Assembly (NCBI RefSeq): GCF_000151665.1
Contig: NW_013171835.1
Span: 10,001-74,000 of the forward strand
Reading direction: 5' to 3'
Origin: Blastocystis hominis
Lineage: Eukaryota > Sar > Bigyra > Opalinata > Blastocystidae
DNA: 64,000 nucleotides
In this document: piece after piece, positions 37,407 through 51,878 of the stretch
Position numbering within the stretch: position 1 is the first letter of the stretch
How the letters are laid out: each line of letters begins with the position of its first letter
Made by a program: the position numbers and the translations under genes
Notes under the pieces: generated by a model
Database searches by the model: none
Told to the model about the DNA's origin: nothing
What the model saw: only the letters and a program-made list of their open reading frames with translations

Positions 37407-39460
37407 TTAGAAAACATGAGTTGATCTCTTGCTAGGAGGAATGAGGTCCTCAGGCAGAACATCGGGAAGCGGCTTTCCAGCCATCTTTTCGTTCACTAGC
37501 CACATGGCAACAGCAAATTCTCCAGCGTCCATCTTTCCATCTGCATCAATATCGGCCAGCTCCCAGATCTTGCGGAGATCGTTCATCTCCAAGTCACTCT
37601 TCATCAAAACCGCCTTCACAGCGCTTCCAGAAGCCTTTCCATTGTTCTGCTTGAGCGTAGCAAACACATTATCGCACTCCTGCTTGTGAGCCTGGGTGAT
37701 GCGCCAAGTAGCGACTCCCTTCTCGAGCTCCACCTCGGCGAAGGGATTCTCTGCCTGGGGGTTCTCGTCCTCCTCGCCTTGCTGCGGCTTGGGAAGCATG
37801 TTCATCACCTCGGGGATATCGTGAGCCAAGACCTCGTCCAACGCGTCGAACAACTCGGGCTTGTATTTGGGGAACGTGCTGAAATCCATGTTGGCCACGA
37901 CTTGCAGGAATCGGTCCAGATTGGGGAAATCGCCTACGCGTCAGCTCACCGCACGCAGCACGCACTGGGCGGAAGACGGTACTCCGTTTGGATCATCTGG
38001 AAGATTTCGGGCATCTGGTCCAGCAGCTCCTGCTGCTTCTTTTGCTACGGGTCAGAAGTCGCATCCATTCGCACCTTGCCGAACATCTTGGGAATCTGCT
38101 TTCGGAGATACGACAGCAGCAGCGCGTGGGCCTTCGACACGCGAGCACGACGCACCAGGTCGTTGATTTTGCGAAGCAAGCAATTGCCGGGCAGGCCGCG
38201 GAGATCGGCAAAGAGATCCATCTGCTCCACGGCAAACAAATCCTTGAAATAGTCGTACCGCAGCGGCTGGTCCCAGAAGGAGCCGAGGTACACACGCGTG
38301 ACCTCCGGGTTCTTGATCACGCGGCCCAGAGACCACATCAGCGCTCCATAACTAGATCCTAACGCCTCCCCTCCTGCTCTACATTCGCATCAGCTGCTGC
38401 TTCTCCACACTATCGGCCTTGTTCAGCACCACGCGGATCTTATCGTCGTTGCCCTACAGACTCGATCTCGCTCCCCGTCCACTACATGCAGCGCCTCAAT
38501 GGCAGCCTTCATTTCATCACTAATATCGAGCTTGTGGGCGTCGAACAGGATCAGAATTCGATCTGCACGGTCCGCGAAGTAATGGATCACCTCCGCGAAG
38601 TCGTACGTTCGGTTCAATCGCTGCTTCTCTCCCGATAAGACACCGGGCGTATCGATGAATGTGATCGACCGCAGCACGGGAGAGGGAACCTGCACCACCT
38701 CGAAGCGGTTGAGGAAGCCAGAGCCGAATTGCTGCAGAGAATTGAACGGAAGGTCCGCGGACACGGCAGCAGCATTTCCCGGAATCACACGCTCCGTGTC
38801 TCCGTACATCACAGAGATAAATTTGTCCGTGGTGGGCTCCGGTCCTACACGCATTCCCTGGTAGTCGCATTCAAGCAGGTAGCGAATGAAGGAAGTTTTA
38901 CCGACGGAGTACTGACCAATCAGAAGCACCATCGGCTTCGCCTCAAAGTCCACATCGTTCATGAGGGTCTCGTAAAACTTGTCGTACATGTAAGTTTCTT
39001 CGATGGGTCGCATCTTTTCGGAATAACTGAAGAGTCAGTCCACAATCGCATGTATTCGTACATTCTCTGCACACGCTGAGTGATTTCACGAATCACAGGA
39101 TTATCCTGACCAAAATAATCTCCCGCAGTCTCTATAGCCAGCGTGAGATATTTCCAAGCGAAAAAGCAAAACACCTACGAGACTTTGCCACACGAGGCTT
39201 GGGACTCTTAGGCGTAGAAGCGGCAGGGGTAGAGCTCTTTTTTGCAGGTCCATACCTTGCCTCAAGCTCACTGAACAACTGCTCCTCTCTTCCCTACAAG
39301 TTAAGTCCTCACAAGAGAATCTACAGCGTAGGCACTCAGAATCTGATCCACCATGTTCAGCTTCTCGGGGTTGTATTGCTTGTAAAATTCAACAAGCCTG
39401 GAACGGTTCGCTTCATCTACGCCATAATCTTCAAATTATTTCGCCTCACAATTCTATGAT
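37407..39460 (-). CDS. EHD-family dynamin-like ATPase
   Basis: Exons from ~39440 leftward encode, in order: an N-terminal extension (VEFYKQYNPEKLNMVDQILSAY, a 31-nt intron, then REEQLFSELEARYGPAKK); a helical stretch ending ITQRVQRMYEYMRLW; the nucleotide-binding domain with GQYSVGKTSFIRYLL (P-loop), GPEPTTDKFISVMYG, DTPGVLSGEKQ and LFDAHKLDISDEM; helical repeats (YLGSFWDQPLRYDYFKDLF ... LRKINDLVRRARVSKAH); and a C-terminal EH domain with an EF-hand (ADIDADGKMDAGEFAVAMWL). EHD proteins tubulate and cut endosomal membranes and bind NPF-motif partners. The start codon could not be fixed. The N-terminal FYKQYNP module is extra relative to animal EHDs. Confidence 0.87.
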
Positions 39461-40488
39461 GATTATAAAACAAAATCAAGAACCTACCGACGACATATCT
39501 ACTTTACAAATACGCTTTTTTGGATGCATTTCCTTTAGGTATGAATGAAACTCCCATGTAAAACCATTTTGGATCCGAATAGTATTTAAACACAACTTTA
39601 GTGTCTACTTGGAGCTCTCACTCTGTTCCATTCACTCGCTTTGTTGGGAACAAGTGAAACAGAAATGAAATCTCTGTTTCGCCGCGATTCGCTATTTCGT
39701 TTTACAGTTATACAAAGTTAATATTTTGCAAATGTGGTTCCATCAAACAAAGATCTTTCAACTAAGGTCATACACTTTGAATGTTTAGCTTTGAAAACTC
39801 AGATTCCAGAAAATCACGAAGAGAAAACAACTACAATCAACACCTTTCACCACTCTACACCTGTGCCTTGATTTTTCCGACCGGAATCGAATGGTTTGCT
39901 AGTCCAACCAGGAGGTACTTTCCACAGCAGGAAGTCACAACAGCATTACATTGCTACACTTTTATTAACCAAGGGAAAGATACTTCATAAGTGTATATTT
40001 GATACTTTAGTGGATCTCCATCCAAAATATTAAAACCATTCCAACAGCGGCCTAAAGAAGATAGAAAAACTCCCTCGTTGCTCATTTGCTTTATTGTTGA
40101 CATCATTACTTCACCGTTCATCGATAAACTACCAATCATTTCAAAACTCCTCTCTTTACCTAAACTCGACCCCTGATGATTCTGTTGCATCAGTGAATGT
40201 CTTCCGAAGGTTCCGAACCGACAACATAAGAAGATCAGTAGGATAAAGTGAACTACCCGCTGAATATCCGAAATTCCCGCTTTTATCGCCTTCTCAAACG
40301 AAAGCAAATAAAGGATTAAGAGAGATAGAAGGGGGTGTAGTACGTGTAGTATTTGATTAGGGGTGTGTTTGGAGAGAAGAAACAAGAAAATAGAGAGCGA
40401 GTTGGTAAATAGTATTATTGGCTGGGTGGCTGGCTGGGTGGCTGGGTGGCTGGCTGCTTACGTACTTACTAATTTGTTTGTCTGATTG

Positions 40489-40519
<31 letters not shown>

Positions 40520-40920
40520 TTTTGCTTACCTGCTGGTTTTACTATCAACTTGAGTCTGAGACAAGGACTTGAGAAGGGATAAAATCCTATGGATATATAG
40601 GTTTATATATTATGATCAATCTGCTCGTTACTGTACTGTACTTTTCCACATGAAGTACTTTTCGAAAGAGTAAACATAAACACAATTGCCATCCGTGAAA
40701 TAGATTTTGCTTTATGGTACTTATTCTTCTGCCCTTTACACTCGAATTGCAATGTCCCTGTCACACAAAGTGCAATAGTTTCCATAATTTGTACATTCCT
40801 ATTTCGATTCAAAATCCTTACCAACTGATTGGATTCAAGTCTGCATTGCACATTTCATTTTTTGCCTTCTTTGGGGATTGCTTTCTTGACTTAGAACTTG
40901 TTCATATAGCATGTCAAATC
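39461..40920. other. Gene-poor gap with tandem repeats
   Basis: Only small unsupported frames. Simple repeats lie inside: a GGCTGGGTGGCT-type repeat at 40418-40456 and (TGCC)n at 40488-40520. A minus-strand frame at 39954-40385 shows no domain. Confidence 0.5.
40488..40520 (+). repeat. (TGCC)n microsatellite
   Basis: About eight copies of TGCC, preceded at 40418-40456 by imperfect GGCTGGGTGGCT units. Confidence 0.9.
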
Positions 40921-41005
40921 AAGAAGGAATTCAAAATGCTTATTGTGACGGAGTTCGTGGTATGATCAAGTATGACTTGTTTTTTCTTGTTTATTTCTCA
41001 GCTAC

Positions 41006-42917
41006 ATGATGTACCAACATGTTCCAAGATCTTATGGGCAGCTGAATGAGTTTCTTCCTCACCACTTGTATTATGATCGAATCCTTCCTCCATTCGCTAT
41101 GAAAATGGTTCCGGCATCCAACATTTGCAACCGTTTCGTTATCAAGCGAAGCATGCGTTATCGAGAAAAGGCAACACCCACGTCTGCAGTGTGGTTTCCA
41201 GACAGTGATTTTGTTGTGACTTCCCTTAACAATGGAACGTTAGTAAAGTGGGATGCTGTAACTTACACACATAAGGGCCGAAAGAGCGTGTCGAATACCT
41301 CTATTAACTGTATGCGACTTAGTCATGATGGCCAATTTATTATTGCAGCGGGAGATAATGGAAATGTCTTTTACCTGACAAAAGCTCTTACAGAAAGCTG
41401 CCCTCTTAAAAATGACCAAGAAAGCATTCTAGCTTGTGCCATTTCGGCTCGAGACAACTATGTCATCACGGGAGGCGACAACAAATATATCAAAGTGTGG
41501 AAAATTGCAGCCAATGAAATCACATTCGAGCGCAATCTCGGCGGTACGCGTGCCTTTCCTTCCTTCATTGTAGAACTGCAGAACAGCGTCACTTCTGTGG
41601 ATGCCAGCGGTGTGGGCAGCCTGGTTCTCAGCGGATGCAAAGACGGTTCGGTCGGCGTGTGGGACCTCCGCACTCGAAAGTCCCTGAAGCGTCTGTACGT
41701 CCTCATGAGAGGGTTGATCGCTAGAACGGACAACGACGAGCAGATCAACGTCGTGCGGTTCTGTCCCACCAACGAGAATTACTTCATAACCGCGGGGAAG
41801 GGCCGCACAATCCGCCTGTGCGTCTGTGGCGGTCCGTTGAGGTGTAGATACGACGCACGCACCTTCTGCCAGCTTCGCAACTTCCGAGGGCACAACTACG
41901 ACATAACGGCGTTGGCTTTCAGTCCCGAGGATGGAACGGTGTTTGTGTCCGGCGACTATAACGGCCATTTGAACTACTGGTCGATCTAGTGAGTCTGCAC
42001 GTGCTTTCTAAGCGGTAGCAACGAATTGCCGCTCTACACGGCGACCAAGGCACACGACAGATCCATCAAAGACATCTGCTTCTCTCCGCTCTCGCTCGCG
42101 ATGGTCTCGTTAGGGTTCCTTCTCTCTGCCTTTTCTCATCCAGAGATGACAACTATATCAAGTTCTGGCAGCGAAATCGCCCCGGAGACCGCGAAGAATT
42201 GGTGGCTTCGAACTTCGCCACCTTCCGAAGTGGGTTTTGGAGCAGAAATCGCCTATCCTCGTAGTTCCAATGAGTCGAAACATCGACTATTCCACCAACG
42301 AGTCGTTTAAAATCGACCTGATGATCCCTTCCATCGGCAAAATCGATCAGGGTTGGATCGGTTCGCTTCGGTGATCGCTAGACAACGTCTCCACAGTCAA
42401 CATGCAGCTGCCGCCCGCTTCCAGCGCCGCTTCCAGCGCCGTTTCCTTCGAATCGCGCTGCGAAGATCAGGCGTATTACCGAGAAGACGACAGCGAGAAG
42501 TAGGCGAGGCGGGGGAGAGTAAAGAGCAGGCCACCGCGGAATTTCTGCTGTATCCGATGCGATCGAAATGGACATTGGTCCCACAAATGCGATAACACGC
42601 AGAAGAAGTCCATTTGCAGTCGATGCCAGGGAGACCACTTCATTGATGTTTGTCCGTACAGAGCCGATGTGGGGCCAGCGTATGAGTGCAAAGAGTGGGA
42701 ATTCCGTTTTCTGTGGGAGATGTAGATGTCGAGGAAATCATTACAGGGATGATTGTCCGAAGATTATGTAGGAGAGAGGAGATGGGATTAGGAATAGTCG
42801 GAACCGAAAAAAGACGTGCACAGCTCCTTTGCACTATGTAAGATAGAGGGAAGATTACTAGCGTAGAACAATCTGATCCGTATTCAGGAGGGGAAGCCTA
42901 CGGTAAAAGAAATATAA
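41006..42917 (+). CDS. WDR33/Pfs2-like polyadenylation factor fused to zinc knuckles
   Basis: The WD40 part begins with NRFVIKRSMRYREKATPTSAVWFPDSDFVVT, typical of WDR33/Pfs2/FY, continues with repeats (FIITAAGDNGNVF-like; SGCKDGSVGVWDLRTRKS; FRGHNYDITALAFSPEDGTVFVSGDYNG) and ends DDNYIKFWQRNRPGD. Introns of 30-31 nt join the frames (41989-42018; near 42360; near 42500; near 42660). The C-terminus then carries three CCHC-like knuckles: CCIRCDRNGHWSHKC, CSRCQGDHFIDVC and CGRCRCRGNHYRDDC. Two more short introns lead to ...PTVKEI and a stop at T42915, which sits five bases before TGTTTGTT. It would recognise AAUAAA-type signals in the cleavage/polyadenylation complex. An upstream first exon (~40930-40960) is possible. 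Confidence 0.85.
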
Positions 42918-42927
42918 TTTGTTTGTT
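42915..42927 (+). terminator. Host polyadenylation motif of the WDR33-like gene
   Basis: T (42915, codon position 1) + AATT + TGTTTGTT (42920-42927). Here the genomic sequence also reads TAA. Further TGTTTGTT copies follow. Confidence 0.75.
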
Positions 42928-42955
42928 TGTTCTGTTTGTTTGATCAAAAACAATC

Positions 42956-45900
42956 ATGTCACTTGTGGATTCGATTCCACTATCTTTGGTAGCGTCGCAG
43001 CTTCCGAGTTGTGACTGCTATGATGTCTGTGACATCTGTGTCTTTAGAAACTTCAAGTGGCTTCTTTGTGCTCGATCCAATGTTATTTGCATATATAAGT
43101 CGGTTATGACGGTCGATCCATCACTGCTAAAAGAAGGGTTACTCACGCTGCACCAAATCATCAAGAATCCCTATAGAGAAGAAGAAATTACATCGATCAG
43201 GTGGTGCAAGTCGAGTGTTACAGCCTTTTGTGAGCGTGGTGAGTTTATTGTCGCCTGTGGAGCCATTCTCACTGTATTCGCACCACTATCGCTCATGAGC
43301 TTGGCACCGACTTTTGAATCTTTTAAGGTTTCCAATGTGTTGGTTCCTGTTATGTGTAGTGGGATTGTCGTGGTGTATGTGGCATAAAGGGAGGAGCGAG
43401 CTTCATAAGTTGGAGCAGTGACTCTTCGCTTCTTGTAGTTGGTGGAAACTGTCTCACGGTTCTTAAGCGTGAAACCGAGTTAGGAGATTCTTCTGGGGCG
43501 ATTCATTTCAAGCCAGTTTTTGAGCAGCCGCAGCCATCTCCTGTTATTGCAGTCTCTCTTTCTTGTGATGGTCGATTCTTTGCGTCCTTGAATGAGTCGA
43601 GTCCGATTGTAACTGTTTGGTATTGTCAGAATAGCAAATTGGAGTTCCTATTTCTTTTGGATACGGAGGCGCCTCTCGTTCCAATTGTCTATGCTCAATG
43701 GATGCCTTGTCGAGATCTCTCGCCTGCAGTGCTAATAACGGTAAATCGGGATGGGAAAATTGTTGTGTATGAAGAGAATTCGATTTTTTCGGAACTCCAA
43801 TTCCGAGCACGTTATGCGTTTTCTCTGTCGCCTTCGCCGATTAGTTCGCAAACGCTATGGGCAGTTAACTGGGCCTATTTGTATCCTCCCGTTTGTACAG
43901 TTGAAACGTTCTGGGAACCTTCTTTGTGTAGGTCGTTTTTTAATCTTTTGTGACATAGGTGGCTGTGGTTTTGGAAGAGAATATGGTAATGGAAATGGAA
44001 AAGGAAATGGCAATGGCAATGGCAATAGCAATGAAAAGGGTGGTAGCAATGGAAATGGCGAAGGTGATGAAAACGAACCCGATGATCGCGTGGGAGACAA
44101 CGCAAAGGTGCGCGCTACCTTGCAGAGCGATGTTTTCCTGCAAGGTCACCGACATTCGCCAAATTCGTACCAGTCCACGTTCTTCGATTTCCCTACCAAC
44201 TCACAATATCTCATCTGCTACATAAACAGTGGATTTTTCTACTGGCGGTTCGAGCACCGACCTTCGAAATCGTTTGCAATCCCCTCACTCCAAATCTATC
44301 CCTTTCCCCAGGTGAACGAAAGTTCAGGATCGCTCCAACTCGCAAATCACGTTCTAATGATCACGTTCATTTCAGGCTCTTTGGAGTGTACGATTGGATC
44401 CATCGCTTTGCTGATTCCTAGTTTTGAAAACGGGAAAAGTCAAAAGCATCTCGACCGTTCTGGATCCGACGGGGACAATCAAGGTAATCATGTATTCTGG
44501 GCCCGAGAAGTATCTCCCAGAGTCCGTGATTGCTGAGAATTCCTATCGGCTTGGATCCATTTCCCCGTTTCAAGGAGCGGCCCTTTTTCAAACCGGACAG
44601 TTCTATCTTGCTACCGTTGACTCCACGCACCAAGTGGACCTTTGGAAACGAAACGTTGGATCCAGTTGGGTGGCTGAGACGTGTAGGGAACCTTGTTCAA
44701 GCTGGAATCCAAGTTTTCGCTTCCTAATAATGTTCTGCCTGAAAGCGTGATGTCTCGCGGCTCCTTCTTTTGCTTTATCACTTCCAGCGGTCTTCGTGTT
44801 CATTCTGTCAAAGGTTTCGATCGCTGATTGTCTTTGAGCGATTAGGAAAGCCGATTCTGTTTGTAGAGGGAGAGGTCTCCGATGTCCACATGATGGAGAA
44901 GGAAACTCCAGGCCTATCCTATGTGTGCAACGATCAGTTCGTCTTGATAGAAGACTTGAACCATCCCCTGCCCGTTCCCTTTAGTTCGAAAGGTTTGCAC
45001 CATCCCCAGGCTTGGAGCAACTCGATCTGCATCGATTACAACGCCCCTATTCTCTGTTTCTACGAGATTCGGCAGTCCGAAATGAAGCTTCAACGCTCCC
45101 TCGTGGTGGAGGGAATTCGAAAGGTTCATCTAACCGATGAGGAGCTGATTGCCCTGAGAGAGAAGGATGGCAATTCGATCGTCCTAAATATTTATGACTG
45201 GACCACCACCGTCTCGACCCTCGAACTCCGCCAGGAAATCGTCATCCCCATAACAGCATCAGGCCAACTCACTTGGAACCTGGCCGTGAATAACTCGGGA
45301 CGGATGGTGGTGGTGGTGGTGAACGCGTTTCTCTACGTGTATATTAAAAGTCACGGACAGTTCGAATACGTCGGACTCTCCTCCTTCGCACGCCCCATTC
45401 TCTCCATTGGATTCGATCTGGTTGGCCGCATTGTGGCTGTAACGCCCGATGGGATTTGGAGTTCTCCGTATACAGTTCGATTGAAGAAACCTCTCCGCGA
45501 TGGCCAGAAATGGATCACGCGCTGCTCACTGGTCCGACTGCAAGCACTGATGGACATGTCGGTGCTGGAGCTCTCCTCTTCGGCCAGCGTCTCGCTCATT
45601 CTTCTGCGAGCCGTCGATCATTTGGAAGCGTTGTTCAAAATGGCGTGGAAAGGAGTCAATCCGATTCGATTGCGACTGAAGCAGAGCTGGAGATGGTGTG
45701 AAGAAGAGGAGAAAGTCAAGGAGGTCGTGGAAGTTCGCAAGTGTTTGGATGCAGAATGCGGAGATCCGATTTCGGAACCCGAGCTGATTCAGCTCGATCA
45801 AGCCTTCCAGTATGTTCAGATTGCTGAATGGGACGAAGAAGAAACGGAACGGATCCGAACGATTCTTCGGATTCTGCTGTGGAGGAAGAAGGCGATTCAG

Positions 45901-48900
45901 ACGATGGATCTGGACGAAAACGCATTGCAGTACTTGCTTACACTTCAATTAGTCGTCAATCGCCTTCTGCCAATCGATTCGATCCCATCCTCTGCTCTTC
46001 TCTTTGCCTCCTTTTCGAATAGCAAGGACACTTTGGTGAATGAAGCCCTCACGATCTTGGCAAAAGCGCGTCTTGGCGTGTCCACCACTCCCCTCGCCGC
46101 CTCATCGCCCTCCACCTCCTCTCCACTGTCTCCCAGATCCCCTCGTTCCCCTGCTTCATCGGTTGTTTCGCCGCCACTAAACTGCAATCCGTCGGATGGC
46201 CTTACTGCTTGTTCCGAGCGCTATCGATCGCTGTTTACCTTCACGAGCAACCGCACTCATTTCACGTTTGTGCCCGAGACGCCGACGGTTACGATTCGAG
46301 AAGATGAGGATATGATGCAGCACATCACATGGGAAGATATAAGAGGTTCTGGACTTGTTATATGGTGTCGGAGTCAGAGCATGTATACCAAATTTGCATT
46401 GAAAATCGCCGTGGTATGTTTTTGTTTTTCGCTTCCTTAGTTCTAGAATCAATACAAGGCCACCAAAGATCCTTACTCGGTGGCGTTGTTTTATGTAGCT
46501 CTGAAGAAATTGCCACAGCTAGCGATGCTGTTCAAGGTGAGCAAGCAAGAGAAGCTGCAGTATTTCTTCTGGTAGATCTGTGATGTGTGAATGATTCTTC
46601 TAGTCGCGATTTCTCGCAGGAGCAGCATCAAAAGGCCGCCTTGAAGAACGCTTTTATTCTTCAGTCGCGCCACGATTATCTGAAAGCTGCTGTCTATTTC
46701 CTGCTGGCAGGACATGTCGACGAATCGCTCCAAATTATTGTGAAATACGCACATGATCCCCAGCTCGCCCTCTTTTTATCGGTGTTGCTGGAAGGAGATC
46801 ATTCGCCGTCGTATCACACCATCATGGATCATTTAATCACGATTGCCAGACATCAGCGTGACTTGCTCCTCCAGGCCACTTGCTATGCCGCAATATCGGA
46901 TCTTCGAGACATGTTTTCGTGTCTGTTCTCCATCGCTGACCCTGTAAACTATCCGGTACAGCATCGTTTTCGATTCGATCGTGTAGAAGCCGTCGGTGGA
47001 GATTTCTCGCTATTTCCTGGACAATCACCAGCACTGTTCCTGCTTTCCTTCGCATCCTGCCTCAGTTTTGTTCCTGGGCGAAAGTCAAGTCATTTTTCTG
47101 CTTTTCTCCTTCCTGTCCAACCCGCAGTTCTCCCCGTTTCTCACTCCTTCGCACTCCGTCTTTCTCTCGCTGCCACGCCGAATCATCTCTTCTCTTTACA
47201 TTTCTCGCTCGGTCGCTGTAGCCTCCGTGATTCTCCGCCGTCTCGCGCTTTCTCTTCAGAAAGCGCACGTACTGGGAGATTCCGATCTGCATTCGAGTTC
47301 GCTTAAGGTTTTGGATTCGCGTTTGAACTCGGATTCCAATGCAGAATCCAATTCGAATTCGAATTCTGCGATTCATTCGATCCTAAGCACGGATCCTCTT
47401 TTCCAGAAAATCCCTCTACGCAGAATTTCCGATATCATCCAACTGAATCAAAGGAACCTTCTTCGCTCCACCGAACCTTCCACGAGTTTCTTCCCGTCCT
47501 TCTTCTCTTGGTATTTGAGCCACTCTCACGGACCTCTCCTCGATCTCTTGACGGCGGTCTCGATCACATCCAGCGACGATTTGGTCTCGGCACACCTTCG
47601 ACTGCGCTTTCGGGAGTTTTTGTACTCGCTGTGCATGGAAAACTGCCGAATCCTCCGCCAGCTTCGCGACTACTCTCTTTCGCGCCAAGCGCCCATCGTC
47701 TCTTTCGTCACTCTGCTCCGAAACTGCCTTCTCTTCCGGTCCGACTGGCTGAATCTCCCGGAAGAAGCGAAGCAAAAGCTGGGCATCTCGGAGTGCGACG
47801 TGGACGCGGTGCATCTCGAAGTGTTGCTGGGCTGCGTTCTGGTCGCGTGGGAGATGTGGGACGTGTCGCTGCTGCAGATCGCAATGAAGGCGCTCCACAA
47901 CTTTGATTTCGGGGTCTGGGAGATCGCAGAACGTTTAGAAAACCAGTCCATCGAAACCAGCCATCTCGTTCTCGCCGGCGAAACGCCCACCATCGTCGAA
48001 ATGACCACGCTTATCGCGGTTAATCTTCTCCGAGCCTCCGTCATCGACTCGATCGTCTCGATTCTAAAGCAGCAAATGGCGAAGAGCGCCGCCTTTCTGG
48101 ACGAGTCCGTCAGCAGGCGATGGAAGGACCAGATCTCCTATTTGGAGCAGTGGAAGAAGAACCTGCTCGGCTTGATGGTCTCCTTCGGACCGGGCGAATT
48201 GGAGAAGGGGCGCGAGCATCTCTCGCTCTACTTCAGTCGGTTCCTGCAGGGAGCCAAAGCGGCGTTTTCTCCGCCTTCGCTCCAGACTTTGTGGGAGCAG
48301 GAAGGAGGGAAGCAGGCGCTGAAAACGTTCGTAGATCGCCTGGATGGGTCGAGCTGCGGCCACCACAAATACCACATTCGTTATAGCCATAACGAGCTCG
48401 TGTGGAACTGGAACCACTCGAGTTGCACGGTGCAGCGTCAGGCGAACCGCACGCTGCGCATCTCGATCAACGGAAACCCGCTCGACTGCTGTTTCTCTGG
48501 TCGGTTTGGCTCACCTCCAGACGCCTATCTGTCCAACACCTTTGATTATCATCACGACATCGACTGCTGCACGCGCCAAATCGCGCAGCGGAAAGTCGTC
48601 GATGCGATCTGCCCCTACATGGCGCTCCCCGCCTGCCTCGTCGCCTCGCACCAGCGCCAAGCGCTCTACCTCGACGTGATCCGCCTTCTCAGCAAGGCGC
48701 AGATGATGGTGCGTCGCTCTGCACGCCTCCTTCTTTCTAGAACGTCTGCTACCTCCCCTGCCAGGAGAAAGCGCGCCATCTGATCTGCAACGTCGCCGGC
48801 TCGCGCGTGGTCGCGGTGACGAAGAAATCGCGCGGGATCCTCTTCGACGTGGAGAACCAGAGCGTGGACCAGCAGTATTCCTTCGCCGAGCGCGGCATGC

Positions 48901-49329
48901 GCTGCGCCTCGTCGGGCTTCGTCACCACGAACGTCGGCTATCACGCCGTCACCAGCCGCGTTCGGCCGATCGCACGCGTCTCGCTGTTCGACTACCGGCA
49001 GGATTGCTCGCTGCGGTGCAACTGCGCGCTGAGTTTGGAGCTGCGTAGGCGCGGAAAGCAGGGTCGAATCTAGCGACTTCGCTGTATGTCGACGCGTTCT
49101 CCACGGCGTTCGATTCGAATTTGGTGCTGTCGACGAAGCTCGGACTGCTCAGCATCGATCTGCGCCAAGTAGGGATTCGGAGGAGAGTGAGCGAACGAAG
49201 AAACAAGCCGTCGGACTGATTCCCATCCGAGAACCCGTCGTGACGTTGATTGGGAGTGAGAGGGACGTGGTGGCCGTGTTCAAAAGTGGGAAGACTGTGT
49301 CGTTGCGGCAGATGACGGAGTGCTGCTAG
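42956..49329 (+). CDS. Rav1/rabconnectin-3 (DMXL) homologue
   Basis: A ~6.4-kb gene of many exons with ~30-nt introns. The N-terminal ~1,000 residues form WD40-like beta-propeller sequence (MSLVDSIPLSLVASQLPSCD ... near 45000-45450). The conserved middle is the best evidence: YSVALFYVALKKLPQLAMLFKV, RKAALKNAFIL-type text (QKAALKNAFILQSRHDYLKAAVYFLLAG) and LQIIVKYAHDPQLALFLSVLLEG, as in Rav1/DMXL. A C-terminal propeller ends ...SLRQMTECC with TAG at 49327-49329. The RAVE/rabconnectin complex reassembles V-ATPase V1 and V0 on membranes. Frame changes agree with splicing, but I did not fix every junction. No TGTTTGTT follows closely. Confidence 0.83.
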
Positions 49330-49481
49330 CAGTAAACGAAGGGAAAAGCATGCCTGGGTGGTCGGTGTGTCATGGATGGCTGCAAAGAAGGATTTCGGTG
49401 TGTTGCTCGTTTATTGCTGTTATCATATATGCTACCAAAATATAGTGTATTAGTTTGACTGTGACTCCATGAAGTGTTTCG

Positions 49482-49493
49482 AACAAACACGCT
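49482..49493 (-). terminator. Host polyadenylation motif
   Basis: TGTTTGTT (49489-49482, minus strand) begins 4 bp after the TAA stop of the small leftward gene, so the stop T is seven bases before the motif rather than five. Confidence 0.6.
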
Positions 49494-50060
49494 TAATTCT
49501 TTCTACCAATCGAGAACAGATAATTTACATGTTCAAAAAGAGACGAATACTCCGCACACATATGCGACAACTCTCTCTTGTAGTTACGGATTCCATTAAT
49601 AAAGCCACGCGCATCAGCCTGGTTCTCCTTGTATTCTTTTGCTAGGTGTTATTTCAGATGAACATAACAACAATCTAATACAAAGTCGAAAAACTTCTTG
49701 TCGTCGATCATTTTTGATTCAACCGAAGACTCCTTCTTGGGAGCAGAATCACTGGAAGGAGAGGTATAACAGGTATTGTCCTCTCCCGTACTTTTCACCA
49801 CTTGAACAGACTGCACGACAGCTTTTCCTGTGTCTAGAAATTGGCACCTTTCGAAAAAGCGTACACTGATCATAAAGATTCACAATAGTGGGTGTCCTAA
49901 CAGAACACTCCAGCGCGCCCTTCATCGTTTGGGCATGCTCCAACGCTTTTTTAATTCTAAATATTTTCCGAAGTATCAACTTTCTGCAGGTTTTCGCAGA
50001 TTTCAACTAGACAGTCAAAAATCACTCAAAAAGAGTTACGTCTCCTTGTGCTAATAAATC
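49494..50060 (-). CDS. Small uncharacterised host protein
   Basis: The last exon (KEYKENQADARGFINGIRNYKRELSHMCAEYSSLFEHVNYLFSIGRKN) joins through a 30-nt intron (GTTGTTATGT...CTAG, near 49645-49674) to SSDSAPKKESSVESKMIDDKKFFDFVLD, with t+ca making a Ser codon. Upstream is RIKKALEHAQTMKGALECSVRTPTIVNLYDQ. The join to that exon is unresolved. The protein looks helical, ~150-190 residues. I recognise no family. Evidence for coding is the exact intron and the terminator motif. Confidence 0.55.
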
Positions 50061-50160
50061 TGTGGAAATCTCCATTAAAAAAATATGTATAAAGAAAAAT
50101 GACAGGCACCGCGGTTATTAGGTAATATTCTAGAAGTCTTATTGAATTCATACCTTTCAA

Positions 50161-51587
<1,427 letters not shown>

Positions 51588-51590
<3 letters not shown>

Positions 51591-51600
51591 GTTGTTTGTT
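51588..51600 (+). terminator. Polyadenylation motif creating the Rpt3 stop
   Basis: AGC codon, then T (51588) + GGGT + TGTTTGTT (51593-51600). The genomic frame stays open beyond for ~19 codons, so a UAA made by poly(A) is required for a normal C-terminus. Confidence 0.85.
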
Positions 51601-51878
51601 GTATAATCCTGTGTGGGGTGGAGGTGAGGTGGAGGTGGAGGTGAGTGGAATGGAGAGGAAAATGGGTGAATAGGAGAATGGGTGAATAGTGTGTGGAGGA
51701 GAATGATTCAAAGGCTGTAAGTATGGAGTGATTGAAATGTGTGTTTGGATTCCTATCCATATCCTCTTCAACTGTTGCCTTAATCCCATTCTTTCTCTCC
51801 CTACTCGCGATTCATTCACTCGATCCTTCATCGATCCCCCTTTCTCATGTTTCAAAAAAACAGAAAAACAACACGAAT

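Noticed and set aside
39954..40385. 143-codon minus ORF with a hydrophobic N-terminus
   Set aside because: No homology I recognise, no intron or terminator support, next to simple repeats; left as possible noise.
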